Below are positions 33,659 through 41,931 of a stretch of DNA of 64,000 bases, piece after piece. The position numbers and the translations under genes are program-made. The notes beneath the pieces were generated by a model. The model searched no databases. It saw only the letters and a program-made list of their open reading frames with translations, and was not told the DNA's origin. The DNA comes from Mucilaginibacter sp. UR6-1. GTDB lineage: Bacteria > Bacteroidota > Bacteroidia > Sphingobacteriales > Sphingobacteriaceae. Each line of letters begins with the position of its first letter. Position 1 is the first letter of the stretch. The DNA is taken from positions 186,001-250,000 of the forward strand of contig NZ_JAJIWP010000005.1 in assembly GCF_020880975.1 (NCBI RefSeq). The letters are read 5' to 3'.

Positions 33659-34061
33659 GCCTGTACGCATAATTCTTGACACTAATTTATGGGTTAGCTT
33701 TTTGATAACCAAGAACTACTCAAAACTTGATGATCTTTTATTCAAGCATAAGGTTATATTAATTTTTAGTGAAGAACTATTATCAGAGTTTACAGAGGTA
33801 ATCAATCGACCTAAACTAAGAAGATATTTTTCGAATACTGGTATTGACGATTTGTTAGAGGTGATAAATGAATATGCCGAGATTATAACAGTTATTACCG
33901 AGGTAGACCTATGTCGTGACGAAAAAGATAATTTTCTTTTAGCCCTTGCTGTAGATGCACAAGCCGATTATTTGGTAACCGGCGATAATGATCTATTGAC
34001 CATCAAGCAAATTAAAAACACAACTATATTAACTATCGCTGATTTATTCAAATCTCTTTAA
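33648..34061 (+). CDS. PIN-domain toxin (putative endoribonuclease)
   Basis: A 137-residue protein that fills one PIN domain. IILDTNLWVSFLITKNYSKL holds the first acidic residue, the central ELLSEFTEVINRPKLRRYFS matches the PIN-family toxin group TIGR00305, and RDEKDNFLLALAVDAQADYL then VTGDNDLL supply the remaining acids. These bind Mg2+ to cleave RNA. It is translationally coupled to the antitoxin and convergent with the photolyase gene, 5 bp away. Confidence 0.92.
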   Translation: MKSKPVRIILDTNLWVSFLITKNYSKLDDLLFKHKVILIFSEELLSEFTEVINRPKLRRYFSNTGIDDLLEVINEYAEIITVITEVDLCRDEKDNFLLALAVDAQADYLVTGDNDLLTIKQIKNTTILTIADLFKSL

Positions 34062-34066
34062 CCCCC

Positions 34067-35380
34067 TCACTTCCTCAACGCATCCTTAAAAGCCTTTAAC
34101 ACCCTTTCTCTGGCTTCTTTGTGGTCAACAATAGGTTTGGGGTATTTGGTAAAGTCGGCGTATTCGGGAACCCATTTCTTAACGTACTCCAATTTAGGAT
34201 CAAACTTTTTTTGCTGCGATTCGGGATTGAATATCCTGAAGTATGGCGCGGCATCAGTACCTGAACCTGCCGCCCATTGCCAGCCGCCCACATTGCTGGC
34301 CATTTCATAATCCAGCAGTTTTTCGGCAAAGTAGTGTTCGCCCCGGCGCCAGTCTATCAGCAAATCCTTACTTAAAAAGCTGGCCGTAACCATGCGGATG
34401 CGGTTGTGCATATAGCCGGTTTCATTCAGCTCGCGCATACCGGCATCAACCAGCGGATAACCCGTACGCCCCTCGCACCAGGCTTTAAAATATTCTTCGT
34501 TATTTACCCATTTAATACGGTCGTACTCGGGCCTGAAGGCATGATCCATAGTATGCGGAAAGTGATGCAGCACCATCATGTAAAACTCACGCCATATCAG
34601 CTCATTCAGCCATGTTTTTTCGTGGCACTTGTAAGCATCAGCCGCCAGTTGGCGTATGCTCACCGTACCAAAGCGCAGGTGTATACCCATGCGCGAGGTT
34701 CCCTGAATAGCCGGGTAATCGCGGGTTTTAGCGTAATCATCTATTACATCCTTGTAGCTTTTATCCGGAAACGTACGATTACTTTTTTCAAAACCCATCT
34801 CCTTTAATGCCGGCATCGCCGGAGCCCTGAATTTATGCAGGTTTTTAAAATACTTTTTATTGGGATAGGGTTTTATATAAAACGGCTTGAGCGTTTGCAG
34901 CCAGCGTTTCTTATACGGAGTGAATACGGTGTATGGCTTGCCGTCATCCTTGGTTACTTCGTCGCGCTCAAATATTACCTGGTCTTTATAGGTTTTTAGT
35001 TCGATGCCTTGCTTTTTAAGCAGGATAGCAATATCGCCGTCGCGTTTGGTGGCATAAGGCTCATAATCGTGATTGGTATAAACCTCGGCAACCGGGTATT
35101 CTTTTAATAGGTTTTTAAATACCTTTTCGGGCGTATCATAAAACACCAGCAGATCGGAATGGTGCTTTTTCAGCTCGGCTTTAAGCTCTTCAATAACCTG
35201 GTAAATAAAGGTCACACGGGCGTCGTCCTTTTCTTTAAGGTCGTCGAGTATTTCCCTGTCAAAAATAAATATGGGCAGCACCGGGTTGCCGCTTTTAAGG
35301 GCACGGTAAAGGCCGGCATTATCATCAAGGCGCAGATCGCGCCGAAACCAAAATATAGATACAGGTTGCTTATCGGCCAT
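34067..35380 (-). CDS. phrB: Deoxyribodipyrimidine photolyase, class I type
   Basis: A 437-residue light-driven DNA repair flavoprotein. The N-terminal antenna domain starts ISIFWFRRDLRLDDNAGLYR-like (VSIFWFRRDLRLDDN), and the FAD domain includes GTSRMGIHLRFGTVSIRQLA, TGYPLVDAGMRELNETGYMH and EMASNVGGWQWAAGSGTDAA followed by PYFRIFNP. The asparagine in SNVGGWQW and the tryptophans needed for photoreduction are present. It overlaps the upstream TIGR01777 gene by 11 bp, forming an operon of three genes. Confidence 0.95.
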   Translation of the reverse strand: MADKQPVSIFWFRRDLRLDDNAGLYRALKSGNPVLPIFIFDREILDDLKEKDDARVTFIYQVIEELKAELKKHHSDLLVFYDTPEKVFKNLLKEYPVAEVYTNHDYEPYATKRDGDIAILLKKQGIELKTYKDQVIFERDEVTKDDGKPYTVFTPYKKRWLQTLKPFYIKPYPNKKYFKNLHKFRAPAMPALKEMGFEKSNRTFPDKSYKDVIDDYAKTRDYPAIQGTSRMGIHLRFGTVSIRQLAADAYKCHEKTWLNELIWREFYMMVLHHFPHTMDHAFRPEYDRIKWVNNEEYFKAWCEGRTGYPLVDAGMRELNETGYMHNRIRMVTASFLSKDLLIDWRRGEHYFAEKLLDYEMASNVGGWQWAAGSGTDAAPYFRIFNPESQQKKFDPKLEYVKKWVPEYADFTKYPKPIVDHKEARERVLKAFKDALRK

Positions 35381-36278
35381 AAATATCGGTCAATGCTTTA
35401 TCAATACTATCAAACTTAAATATATAGCCCGCCTGTTCAATTTTATCGGCGGCTACTTTTGTGCTGCCCAATACCAGCGTACTCATTTCGCCCAGGGCAA
35501 GCTTTAGGCCGAAGGCCGGTACATTGGGTAACCACAACGGGCGTTTTAAATGCCTGGCCACGTGCTGTGTAAGCTGCTTATTAGTTACCGGGTTTGGGGC
35601 TACCATATTATATGCGCCTCCAAGTTCCTGCTCAATGGCATAAAGGTACATACCGGCAACATCCTGCCAGTGTATCCATGGCACCCATTGCCTGCCGCTG
35701 CCCAGTGCCGCGCCAAAGCCAAACTTTACAGGTGCCGATAGTTTAGGCAATGCCCCGGCGTGTTTATCCAATACCACACCAGTGCGAAACTTAGCTATAC
35801 GGAGGCCTAACTTTTCGCCCTCATCAACCGCCTGCTCCCAAAGTACGCAGCACTGCCCTAAAAAATCATTGGCGGGCGGGTTTTCTTCGGTTAATAACTC
35901 GTCGCCCCGGTCGCTATAGTAACCAATGCCTGATGCCGATATTACAAACCGAACCTTATTGGATTTACGTTTAAGCAGATCATAAACCAGAGCAATTGAT
36001 TTGGTACGGCTTTCAATAATTATCTTTTTGCGTTCGTCCGTCCAGCGCTCATCGGCTATGCCCGCGCCCGCCAGGTGGATAATGGTATCAACCCCATCAA
36101 TACAAGCATCATCAATAATACCTTTATTTACATCCCACTTATAGGTTTGCACGCGCTTATCCTTACCCTCGCCTCTGCTCAAAATGCTAACCGAATAACC
36201 CTTGCTCAATAACAGGCTGGTAAGCTGCTTGCCCAAACCACCAGAGCCGCCGGTAAGTAATATCTTTTTATTGTTCAT
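35370..36278 (-). CDS. TIGR01777 family SDR (YfcH-like epimerase)
   Basis: A 302-residue atypical SDR. ILLTGGSGGLGKQLTSLLLS is the cofactor loop, WDVNKGIIDD and DTIIHLAGAGIADERWTDER are hallmark family segments, and ISASGIGYYSDRGDE carries the Ser and Tyr. The C-terminal domain has the DUF1731 pattern RHLKRPLWLPNVPAFGLKLA. Its role is unknown, but it is often encoded with photolyases. It starts 8 bp after the larger SDR gene and its end overlaps phrB. Confidence 0.92.
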   Translation of the reverse strand: MNNKKILLTGGSGGLGKQLTSLLLSKGYSVSILSRGEGKDKRVQTYKWDVNKGIIDDACIDGVDTIIHLAGAGIADERWTDERKKIIIESRTKSIALVYDLLKRKSNKVRFVISASGIGYYSDRGDELLTEENPPANDFLGQCCVLWEQAVDEGEKLGLRIAKFRTGVVLDKHAGALPKLSAPVKFGFGAALGSGRQWVPWIHWQDVAGMYLYAIEQELGGAYNMVAPNPVTNKQLTQHVARHLKRPLWLPNVPAFGLKLALGEMSTLVLGSTKVAADKIEQAGYIFKFDSIDKALTDIYGR

Positions 36279-36286
36279 TGCTTTGT

Positions 36287-37744
36287 TCAGGTTTTTACTG
36301 CGCGGCCATCTTCAAACTGTACTATCTGTTTGGCCATGCCATTAAATATAAACAGGTGGAACGGCCACATCATGTACCAATAAGCACGCCCCCATAAACC
36401 ATTTGGCCTGAAGGTAGCTATCTGGCTCAAAAATTTCTTCCCTTTTCTTTCAATTATTTTAAACTCGAGCCAGGCCTCGCCGGGTAATTTCATTTCGGCA
36501 TATAACAGCAGGCGCTTATTTATTTTGTCGGCAAGTAACACGCGCCAAAAATCTATCACATCGCCCGGTTCAATACTGCTGCCGCTGGTACGCCCTCTGC
36601 GTGAACCTACGCCGCCAAACAGCTTATCTAAAAACCCGCGTATGCTCCATATCCAATCCCAGTAGTACCAGCCCCTGTCGCCGCCAATTGCCCAAATATT
36701 CTTTTCCACCTTATCGCTCTCCCCCTCAAAAGGCAGCTTTACCTTATACTCCAGCGTACCATTTTGCGGCACCTTGATCTGATCCATAAATTCTGATTTC
36801 AGATAACCAAAATTAAGCGCGTCCTTCCAGCTTGATACGATGGAGTTTTGCTCTATTTTTTCGAAGGCAAGCTCCAGGCTTTGTTCATATGTAAGGCACT
36901 GGCGGGGCACCACTTCATCAATGGCATGATCGCGCATAATGGTTTCATTCTTCATACTCTGCACCAAGCTATTGGCCAGCGAGTAATTAATAGAGGTAAC
37001 AAAATACAGCCAGTACGATGATATTTTGGGTGAAAGGAAGGGTATGGTGATCATCCGGCGGTTAAGGCCACGCACTTTGGCATATCTAAGCATCATCTCC
37101 TTAAAGCTGAGCACATCGGGCCCGCCAATGTCAAAGGTTTTATCAAATGCCTTTTCATTAAGCATCACCCCTTCCAGGTAGCCCAGCACATCACGTATGC
37201 CAATAGGTTGGCAGCGGGTATTCACCCACTTGGGTACCGTCATCAGGGGGAGTTTTTCGGTAAGGTCACGTATTATCTCAAACGATGAACTGCCCGAGCC
37301 AATAATAATGGATGCTCTTAATACGGTAACCGGGGCCTTTCCCTCGCGCAAAACATCCTCTACATGCTTACGCGACAGCAGGTGTTTGGACAGGTTATCA
37401 TCATTAACAATGCCACTTAAAAATATTACCTGGCGGCAATTGGTTTTATCAAGCTTTTGTATAAAGTTATGTGCCGATAATGCTTCGAGTTCGGCAAAAT
37501 CCGGCGCTTGCGACATGGAGTGCACCAGGTAATAGGCGGCATCAATATCCTGTGGAAAATCCTCAATATCCTTTTCACGAAGCAGATCGCCTTTTATAAG
37601 CGATACTCGGTCGCTAAAATCGCTTTGTTCATGAAAGCGACGCTTATCGCGCACAAGGCATATTACATTGTGCCCCTTCTCCAATAAAACGGGGATGAGC
37701 CTCGTTCCTATATATCCGTTAGCACCGGCAAGTAATACCTTCAT
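36287..37744 (-). CDS. SDR-type NAD(P)H-binding protein with DUF2867 domain
   Basis: A 485-residue two-part protein. Residues 1-300 are an atypical SDR (VLLAGANGYIGTRLIPVLLE, AAYYLVHSMSQAPDFAELEA, GILDVLGYLEGV-like region). Residues 320-480 are the DUF2867 domain, with WAIGGDRGWYYWDWIWSIRG and WLEFKIIERKGKKFLSQIAT, then FRPNGLWGRAYWYMMWPFH. The hydrophobic aromatic C-terminal part may bind a lipid or pigment. It is the first gene of the photolyase operon. Function unknown. Confidence 0.92.
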   Translation of the reverse strand: MKVLLAGANGYIGTRLIPVLLEKGHNVICLVRDKRRFHEQSDFSDRVSLIKGDLLREKDIEDFPQDIDAAYYLVHSMSQAPDFAELEALSAHNFIQKLDKTNCRQVIFLSGIVNDDNLSKHLLSRKHVEDVLREGKAPVTVLRASIIIGSGSSSFEIIRDLTEKLPLMTVPKWVNTRCQPIGIRDVLGYLEGVMLNEKAFDKTFDIGGPDVLSFKEMMLRYAKVRGLNRRMITIPFLSPKISSYWLYFVTSINYSLANSLVQSMKNETIMRDHAIDEVVPRQCLTYEQSLELAFEKIEQNSIVSSWKDALNFGYLKSEFMDQIKVPQNGTLEYKVKLPFEGESDKVEKNIWAIGGDRGWYYWDWIWSIRGFLDKLFGGVGSRRGRTSGSSIEPGDVIDFWRVLLADKINKRLLLYAEMKLPGEAWLEFKIIERKGKKFLSQIATFRPNGLWGRAYWYMMWPFHLFIFNGMAKQIVQFEDGRAVKT

Positions 37745-37803
37745 GCTTTATTGAACAATGCAAAGGCAAAAAGGTGTTTAACACTGCTTATAGCTAACAG
37801 GAA

Positions 37804-37834
37804 TAAAAAAAGCGCCATGCAATGCAGGGCGCTT
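37804..37834 (-). terminator. Terminator after the 63-residue membrane protein gene
   Basis: The stem AAGCGCC / GGCGCTT with an 11-base loop is followed on the minus strand by seven T. It lies 23 bp after the stop at 37857. Confidence 0.85.
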
Positions 37835-37856
37835 ACTAAATATTGTATGGATGAGA

Positions 37857-38048
37857 TTATTTACCCAAAATAGCAAAAACTCCTTTTAAAGCGATAATAG
37901 TACCAACAACAATGGCAATATTTGATACCCATGAGTAAATGGCCGCATCGCCCACAAAACGGAAGAAACAACCGAACAGACCGATAGCAATTGCTACAAC
38001 CAGTATTTTATAATGCCCTTCGGCATTCGCATTTTCCATTGAACTCAT
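37857..38048 (-). CDS. Small two-helix membrane protein
   Basis: A 63-residue protein from ATG 38048, starting MSSMENANAEGHYKILVVAI. Two hydrophobic helices (about 13-33 and 38-60, SNIAIVVGTIIALKGVFAIL) make it an integral membrane protein. The frame is open 30 codons upstream, but that part looks unrelated and lies in the spacer. It follows the glycosyltransferase gene by 70 bp and ends at a terminator. Similar small proteins are common in Bacteroidota; no function is known. Confidence 0.75.
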   Translation of the reverse strand: MSSMENANAEGHYKILVVAIAIGLFGCFFRFVGDAAIYSWVSNIAIVVGTIIALKGVFAILGK

Positions 38049-38118
38049 GACTGAATATATTTTAATTGGCACAAAAATAAAAAATTTCGCTACAATAGCC
38101 ACAACACATTGCACATTT

Positions 38119-39750
38119 TTAACGTGCCGAAAAATCATACAAAGTTACATCCACATCGGTTGATGCCTTTGGATTTTCCGGATGATAGCTTATTACCGGT
38201 TTTGCCAGTTGCTTTAGGTGATCATGAAAAAGCATTGGCCCGTTGTTTTCTTTATAATACCACACAGGGTCGCCAATAAAATCGCCGATGGGTATATCCA
38301 TATGGTTGTGCTGTATTACCCATACCCGTTTTTTGCCTTTAAACCTTTCAAGATCACTATCTACCAGTTTAAAGTAGCTACTGAAGTTTGATACCTTGTG
38401 GCGATGATCGATCCCTGCTACGGCCGTAAATTTTAAAGGATAGATCTGTTTATATAAATTATAGCCCGGCAAATCATTCCAATACACATAAACATCGTCA
38501 CCGGGTTGATAATGATTATTCAGGTAGGTGAGCGCCTCCCGCTGGAACGACTTTTTATAATCGCCAAACAGGTAGGTATTTTTTGCCTGAACGAGGGTGT
38601 TCTTTACCGGGCCGAAAACCAGCATCAAAGCCAGCACCGCCAGCGCTATGTTTGATTTAAATGGCCGCTGATAAAAAAAATCAACCCCGGCAGCCAGCAG
38701 CACGATGAACAGCGGCGCCAAAAACAGGGTAAGCCGCTCATGAAACGGGTATAGTTTTAATGCCGATGCCGCGAACACCACCAGGAACGAAAAGCCGATG
38801 ATAAGCAGCAATTGCTTTTTGTTACGATAGAGCTGCCATATACCCAGGCCGGCAAGCAGCAGTGGGATAAATATCATGCGGAGTACAGCCTGCTGCAAAA
38901 TGCCTACGTTATAAACATTTACCCAGCTTAAACCCATGGGGTAATTAAGGAACGATACCATACGCTTTACCAGCCAGGGCAGCGCATGTGCCGATAAAGG
39001 CATAAATGAATCATGATAAACAAAAAAGAACACCAGCCAGCCGGTATCGCTATCCTTACTGGTAAACAGCACATAGTTAATTATAAAACTGCCAAACCAT
39101 ACGGCAAATACAGGCATAACCGCTATCAGCAAATTGAACTGTTTTTTTAGCAGATAATTTAACCCGATAGCTGCCGCCATGGCCGCCATTACAAATATGG
39201 AGGCGAAGGAGAACCACACGATAGCGGCACCCCATATACCCCATATCAATCGCTTTTTAAGGGTGGCTTGCCCGTAATATTGCAGGTACAGGTAAAGCAG
39301 CAGTATTACCGAGAACAGCTCGACAGAATATTGCTTTGCCTCAACCGAATGGTATAAAACGACAGGCCCAAAGGCAAGTAAGGCCATGGCAACCACACTG
39401 CCGGCAGGTTTTAACAGTTTTTGTACTACCGGCACAAATATCACTAACGACAGTATGCCGCATATAAACGGGAACAGCCTAAGCGGCAATTCACGCGTAC
39501 CAAAAAGCATGGTAAGTGTTTTAACTACTAACAGGTAACCCAATGGTGCTTTTTGCTGAAAAGGCAGCGCTTTGGTAAGCACATCAGTAAGGTTGTATTG
39601 CGCGAATGCTGTAGACAGGTAAATCTCATCCTCCCATAACGAGCGATTATCCAGCAAATGATATAGCCGTAATACAACGCCTAAGGCTACAATTGTCCAT
39701 AGTAAATTACGGGTGAGTTTAATATTCTTGCTCGGTATATTCTGGGGCAT
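38119..39750 (-). CDS. Glycosyltransferase family 39 membrane protein
   Basis: A 543-residue protein with about ten transmembrane helices, for example LLWTIVALGVVLRLYHLLDN and ILSLVIFVPVVQKLLKPAGS. The first outer loop has RSLWEDEIYLSTAF, whose acidic residue pair after the first helix is typical of the PMT/ArnT-like GT39 fold, followed by AFGPVVLYHSVEAKQYSVEL. Such enzymes transfer sugars from polyprenyl-phosphate to lipids or proteins at the outer face of the inner membrane. Donor and acceptor are unknown. Confidence 0.9.
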   Translation of the reverse strand: MPQNIPSKNIKLTRNLLWTIVALGVVLRLYHLLDNRSLWEDEIYLSTAFAQYNLTDVLTKALPFQQKAPLGYLLVVKTLTMLFGTRELPLRLFPFICGILSLVIFVPVVQKLLKPAGSVVAMALLAFGPVVLYHSVEAKQYSVELFSVILLLYLYLQYYGQATLKKRLIWGIWGAAIVWFSFASIFVMAAMAAAIGLNYLLKKQFNLLIAVMPVFAVWFGSFIINYVLFTSKDSDTGWLVFFFVYHDSFMPLSAHALPWLVKRMVSFLNYPMGLSWVNVYNVGILQQAVLRMIFIPLLLAGLGIWQLYRNKKQLLLIIGFSFLVVFAASALKLYPFHERLTLFLAPLFIVLLAAGVDFFYQRPFKSNIALAVLALMLVFGPVKNTLVQAKNTYLFGDYKKSFQREALTYLNNHYQPGDDVYVYWNDLPGYNLYKQIYPLKFTAVAGIDHRHKVSNFSSYFKLVDSDLERFKGKKRVWVIQHNHMDIPIGDFIGDPVWYYKENNGPMLFHDHLKQLAKPVISYHPENPKASTDVDVTLYDFSAR

Positions 39751-39808
39751 ATAGCTTTAAAAAAACAGGGATGCCTTAAAAATAAGGCATTTATAGTAAA
39801 CATATAGC

Positions 39809-39836
39809 AAAAAAGCGCTTTTTGAGGCCGCTTTTT
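39809..39836 (-). terminator. Terminator after the DUF4349 gene
   Basis: On the minus strand AAAAAGCG and CGCTTTTT pair around an 11-base loop, followed by more T. A second hairpin, TGCCTTA/TAAGGCA at about 39772-39789, lies just beyond it. Confidence 0.7.
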
Positions 39837-39866
39837 CGTACAACTATAGCTTGTGCTTAACTAATA

Positions 39867-40754
39867 CTAAACCGTGCTTTTAACAGGCCCCTTAGCAGCA
39901 AATAAAGCCGGATGCTTTTTTCGGTAATATTTGTATACCAGCCACATAGCTACCCCTATCATCACAAACACCCAAAGGTTTGCCAAAGCGATAAAAACAT
40001 CAGCCACCAGCAGTACGCCATTTACCAGTGATTGCTTTAACCTTAGTAAAAAGCTGATATTATATATTGCCGGATCAGTATCAGGTATTCGCTCTTTGAT
40101 GATGGTACTGTTCTGGAAAAAATTGAGGCTTACCGTACTGTATTTCACAGCCGCGTCAATACGTTTGGTGTTGATCTGTTCATCAACAAGCGCGTCCTTA
40201 AATATCAGTACATCCTGTGGGTTTTTAAGCTTAATGCGGCCTTGCTTTTGCTGCTTTACCAGCTCTTTACGGCTATCCATCCGCAATTGCGATTCGAGAT
40301 ATTGCAGCGTATTATCCTCAATATCCATATTGCTTACTGTGGTGTATACACCAAGTTTATTTACGGCGCTCACAAATGCCGTTAACCGCTCCGCAGGTAC
40401 TTTAACCGTCATATCTGCATAAGTATTGAACGCCGATACCCGCATTACCGAATCATCATCCAGTTTTACTTCCTTTATCGGCGAAACATCAGAGCGCAAA
40501 TGATGGTTCATCACCATACCGCTGTACTGATCGGTCAGGGTGGTCACCTCCTCGCCTATCTTGCGCACATTGGTTACCTTAAAAGTTAGTCCGGCGGTTT
40601 TTATCAGCTTTTGCTGATCGAAGGCAACACTGTCGGCAGCCACCAGCGCAGTATCGCTGCTTTCATTTTGCAGGGTTGAGTAATTGCCATTTCCACGGCA
40701 TGAGTATAGCGCCATCGCTGCGCACAGCAATGCAATTAAAGCTCTGGTTTTCAT
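39867..40754 (-). CDS. DUF4349 lipoprotein
   Basis: A 295-residue envelope protein. The signal peptide ends LYSC with the lipid cysteine at residue 19. DUF4349 follows: LIKTAGLTFKVTNVRKIGEE, YSGMVMNHHLRSD, then MTVKVPAERLTAFVSAVNKL and a coiled-coil-like helix (TLQYLESQLRMDSRKELVKQ). A C-terminal transmembrane helix (WVFVMIGVAMWLVYKYYRK) gives a second anchor. The function is unknown. It stands between terminators as its own unit. Confidence 0.92.
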   Translation of the reverse strand: MKTRALIALLCAAMALYSCRGNGNYSTLQNESSDTALVAADSVAFDQQKLIKTAGLTFKVTNVRKIGEEVTTLTDQYSGMVMNHHLRSDVSPIKEVKLDDDSVMRVSAFNTYADMTVKVPAERLTAFVSAVNKLGVYTTVSNMDIEDNTLQYLESQLRMDSRKELVKQQKQGRIKLKNPQDVLIFKDALVDEQINTKRIDAAVKYSTVSLNFFQNSTIIKERIPDTDPAIYNISFLLRLKQSLVNGVLLVADVFIALANLWVFVMIGVAMWLVYKYYRKKHPALFAAKGPVKSTV

Positions 40755-40875
40755 AATGTTATAGGTTTTTTATATTAATACCGGCAACCTGAAAAAGGTA
40801 ACCTGTTTGCACAAAAAATAATCTGAATGTTACAGATTATCAGGCACAAATAAATTAAGATAGCAAAGCCGAAAA

Positions 40876-40905
40876 ACAAAAAAGGCCACCCATTTGGGTA
40901 GCCTT
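40876..40905 (-). terminator. Terminator of the ATP synthase operon
   Basis: On the minus strand AAGGCTACCC and GGGTGGCCTT pair, with one G-T type pair, around AAAT, followed by six T. It lies 20 bp after the atpG stop. Confidence 0.9.
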
Positions 40906-40925
40906 CAATATCATTTAATAATGTA

Positions 40926-41813
40926 TTAACCGTTTGATAATGCCGCCGCGCCGCTAACAATCTCCGTAAGCTCGGTAGTGATGGCTGCCTGGCGTGCCTG
41001 GTTGTATGATAATTTCAGGCTGCGTAATAGTTCACCGGCGTTATCGGTAGCCTTGTCCATGGCCGTCATGCGGGCGCCATGCTCTGAGGCATGTGAGTCA
41101 AGCACGGCACGGTATAATTGCAGCTTGATGTTTTTAGGTATCAGCTCTGCAACTATCTCTTCTTTTGATGGCTCAAGTATATAATCAGTTTGTGATGCAC
41201 TGTTATCAACCGCCTTATTTTCAACTTTTGGCACAGGTAATAACTGCTCGGTAATTAAAAACTGTACAGCAGCGTTCCTGAAATGGTTGTACACAACTTC
41301 CACACGGTCATAATCGCCATTAACAAAGCCCTGCATAATGGCGTCGGTAATTACCGATGTATTGGCAAAATTAAGGCTTTGGTAAAGCTCGTTATTGTTG
41401 CCAATAACGTTGTATTTACGACGGCTAAAAAAGTCGTGCCCCTTTTTACCGATAGCTACGATAGAAACATTGCCGTTTTTTAGCTGTTCGCTGTATTTTT
41501 CAGCAATCAGGTTATTGGCCGTTTTAATAACGTTGGCGTTAAATGCACCGGCCAAACCACGGTTTGATGATACCACAACTACCAGTACACGCACGGGCTC
41601 ACGCTCCTGCAGGTAAGGTGATGCGCCATCCTCAAGGCTGGCCGACAGGTTTGCCAAAAGCTCCTTTAGCTTGGTTGCATACGGACGTAACTGTACAATA
41701 GCATTGGTAGCGCGCTTTAACTTGGCAGCCGAAACCATTTTCATAGCCTTGGTGATCTGCTGTGTTGAGCTTACCGATGATATCCTGTTTCTTACTTCTT
41801 TTAAATTAGCCAT
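40926..41813 (-). CDS. atpG: F1 ATP synthase gamma subunit
   Basis: A 295-residue central rotor shaft. The N-terminal helix MANLKEVRNRISSVSSTQQI and TKAMKMVSAAKLKRA, and the C-terminal helix MTAMDKATDNAGELLRSLKL with YNQARQAAITTELTEIVSGA, are the conserved coiled coil. It is the last gene of the operon. In most bacteria atpD and atpC follow; here a terminator follows, so beta and epsilon must be encoded elsewhere, as is usual in Bacteroidota. Confidence 0.98.
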   Translation of the reverse strand: MANLKEVRNRISSVSSTQQITKAMKMVSAAKLKRATNAIVQLRPYATKLKELLANLSASLEDGASPYLQEREPVRVLVVVVSSNRGLAGAFNANVIKTANNLIAEKYSEQLKNGNVSIVAIGKKGHDFFSRRKYNVIGNNNELYQSLNFANTSVITDAIMQGFVNGDYDRVEVVYNHFRNAAVQFLITEQLLPVPKVENKAVDNSASQTDYILEPSKEEIVAELIPKNIKLQLYRAVLDSHASEHGARMTAMDKATDNAGELLRSLKLSYNQARQAAITTELTEIVSGAAALSNG

Positions 41814-41931
41814 TCGTTAAATGTGCAAATTTCAAATGTGCAAATGCACTATCTTTTATATAGTTAATTATGATCTGATGAAGAGATATACTAATCTGCA
41901 CATTTGCACATCAGCATATCCGCACATCTAA
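41814..41931. repeat. TGTGCAAAT-word repeat spacer between atpA and atpG
   Basis: The 118-bp spacer holds ATGTGCAAAT twice on the left (about 41820-41845) and its inverted form (GCACATTTGCACAT) plus GCACAT on the right (about 41898-41927). The arms can pair over about 12 bp in the operon mRNA. The rest is AT-rich and has no ORF. Confidence 0.65.
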
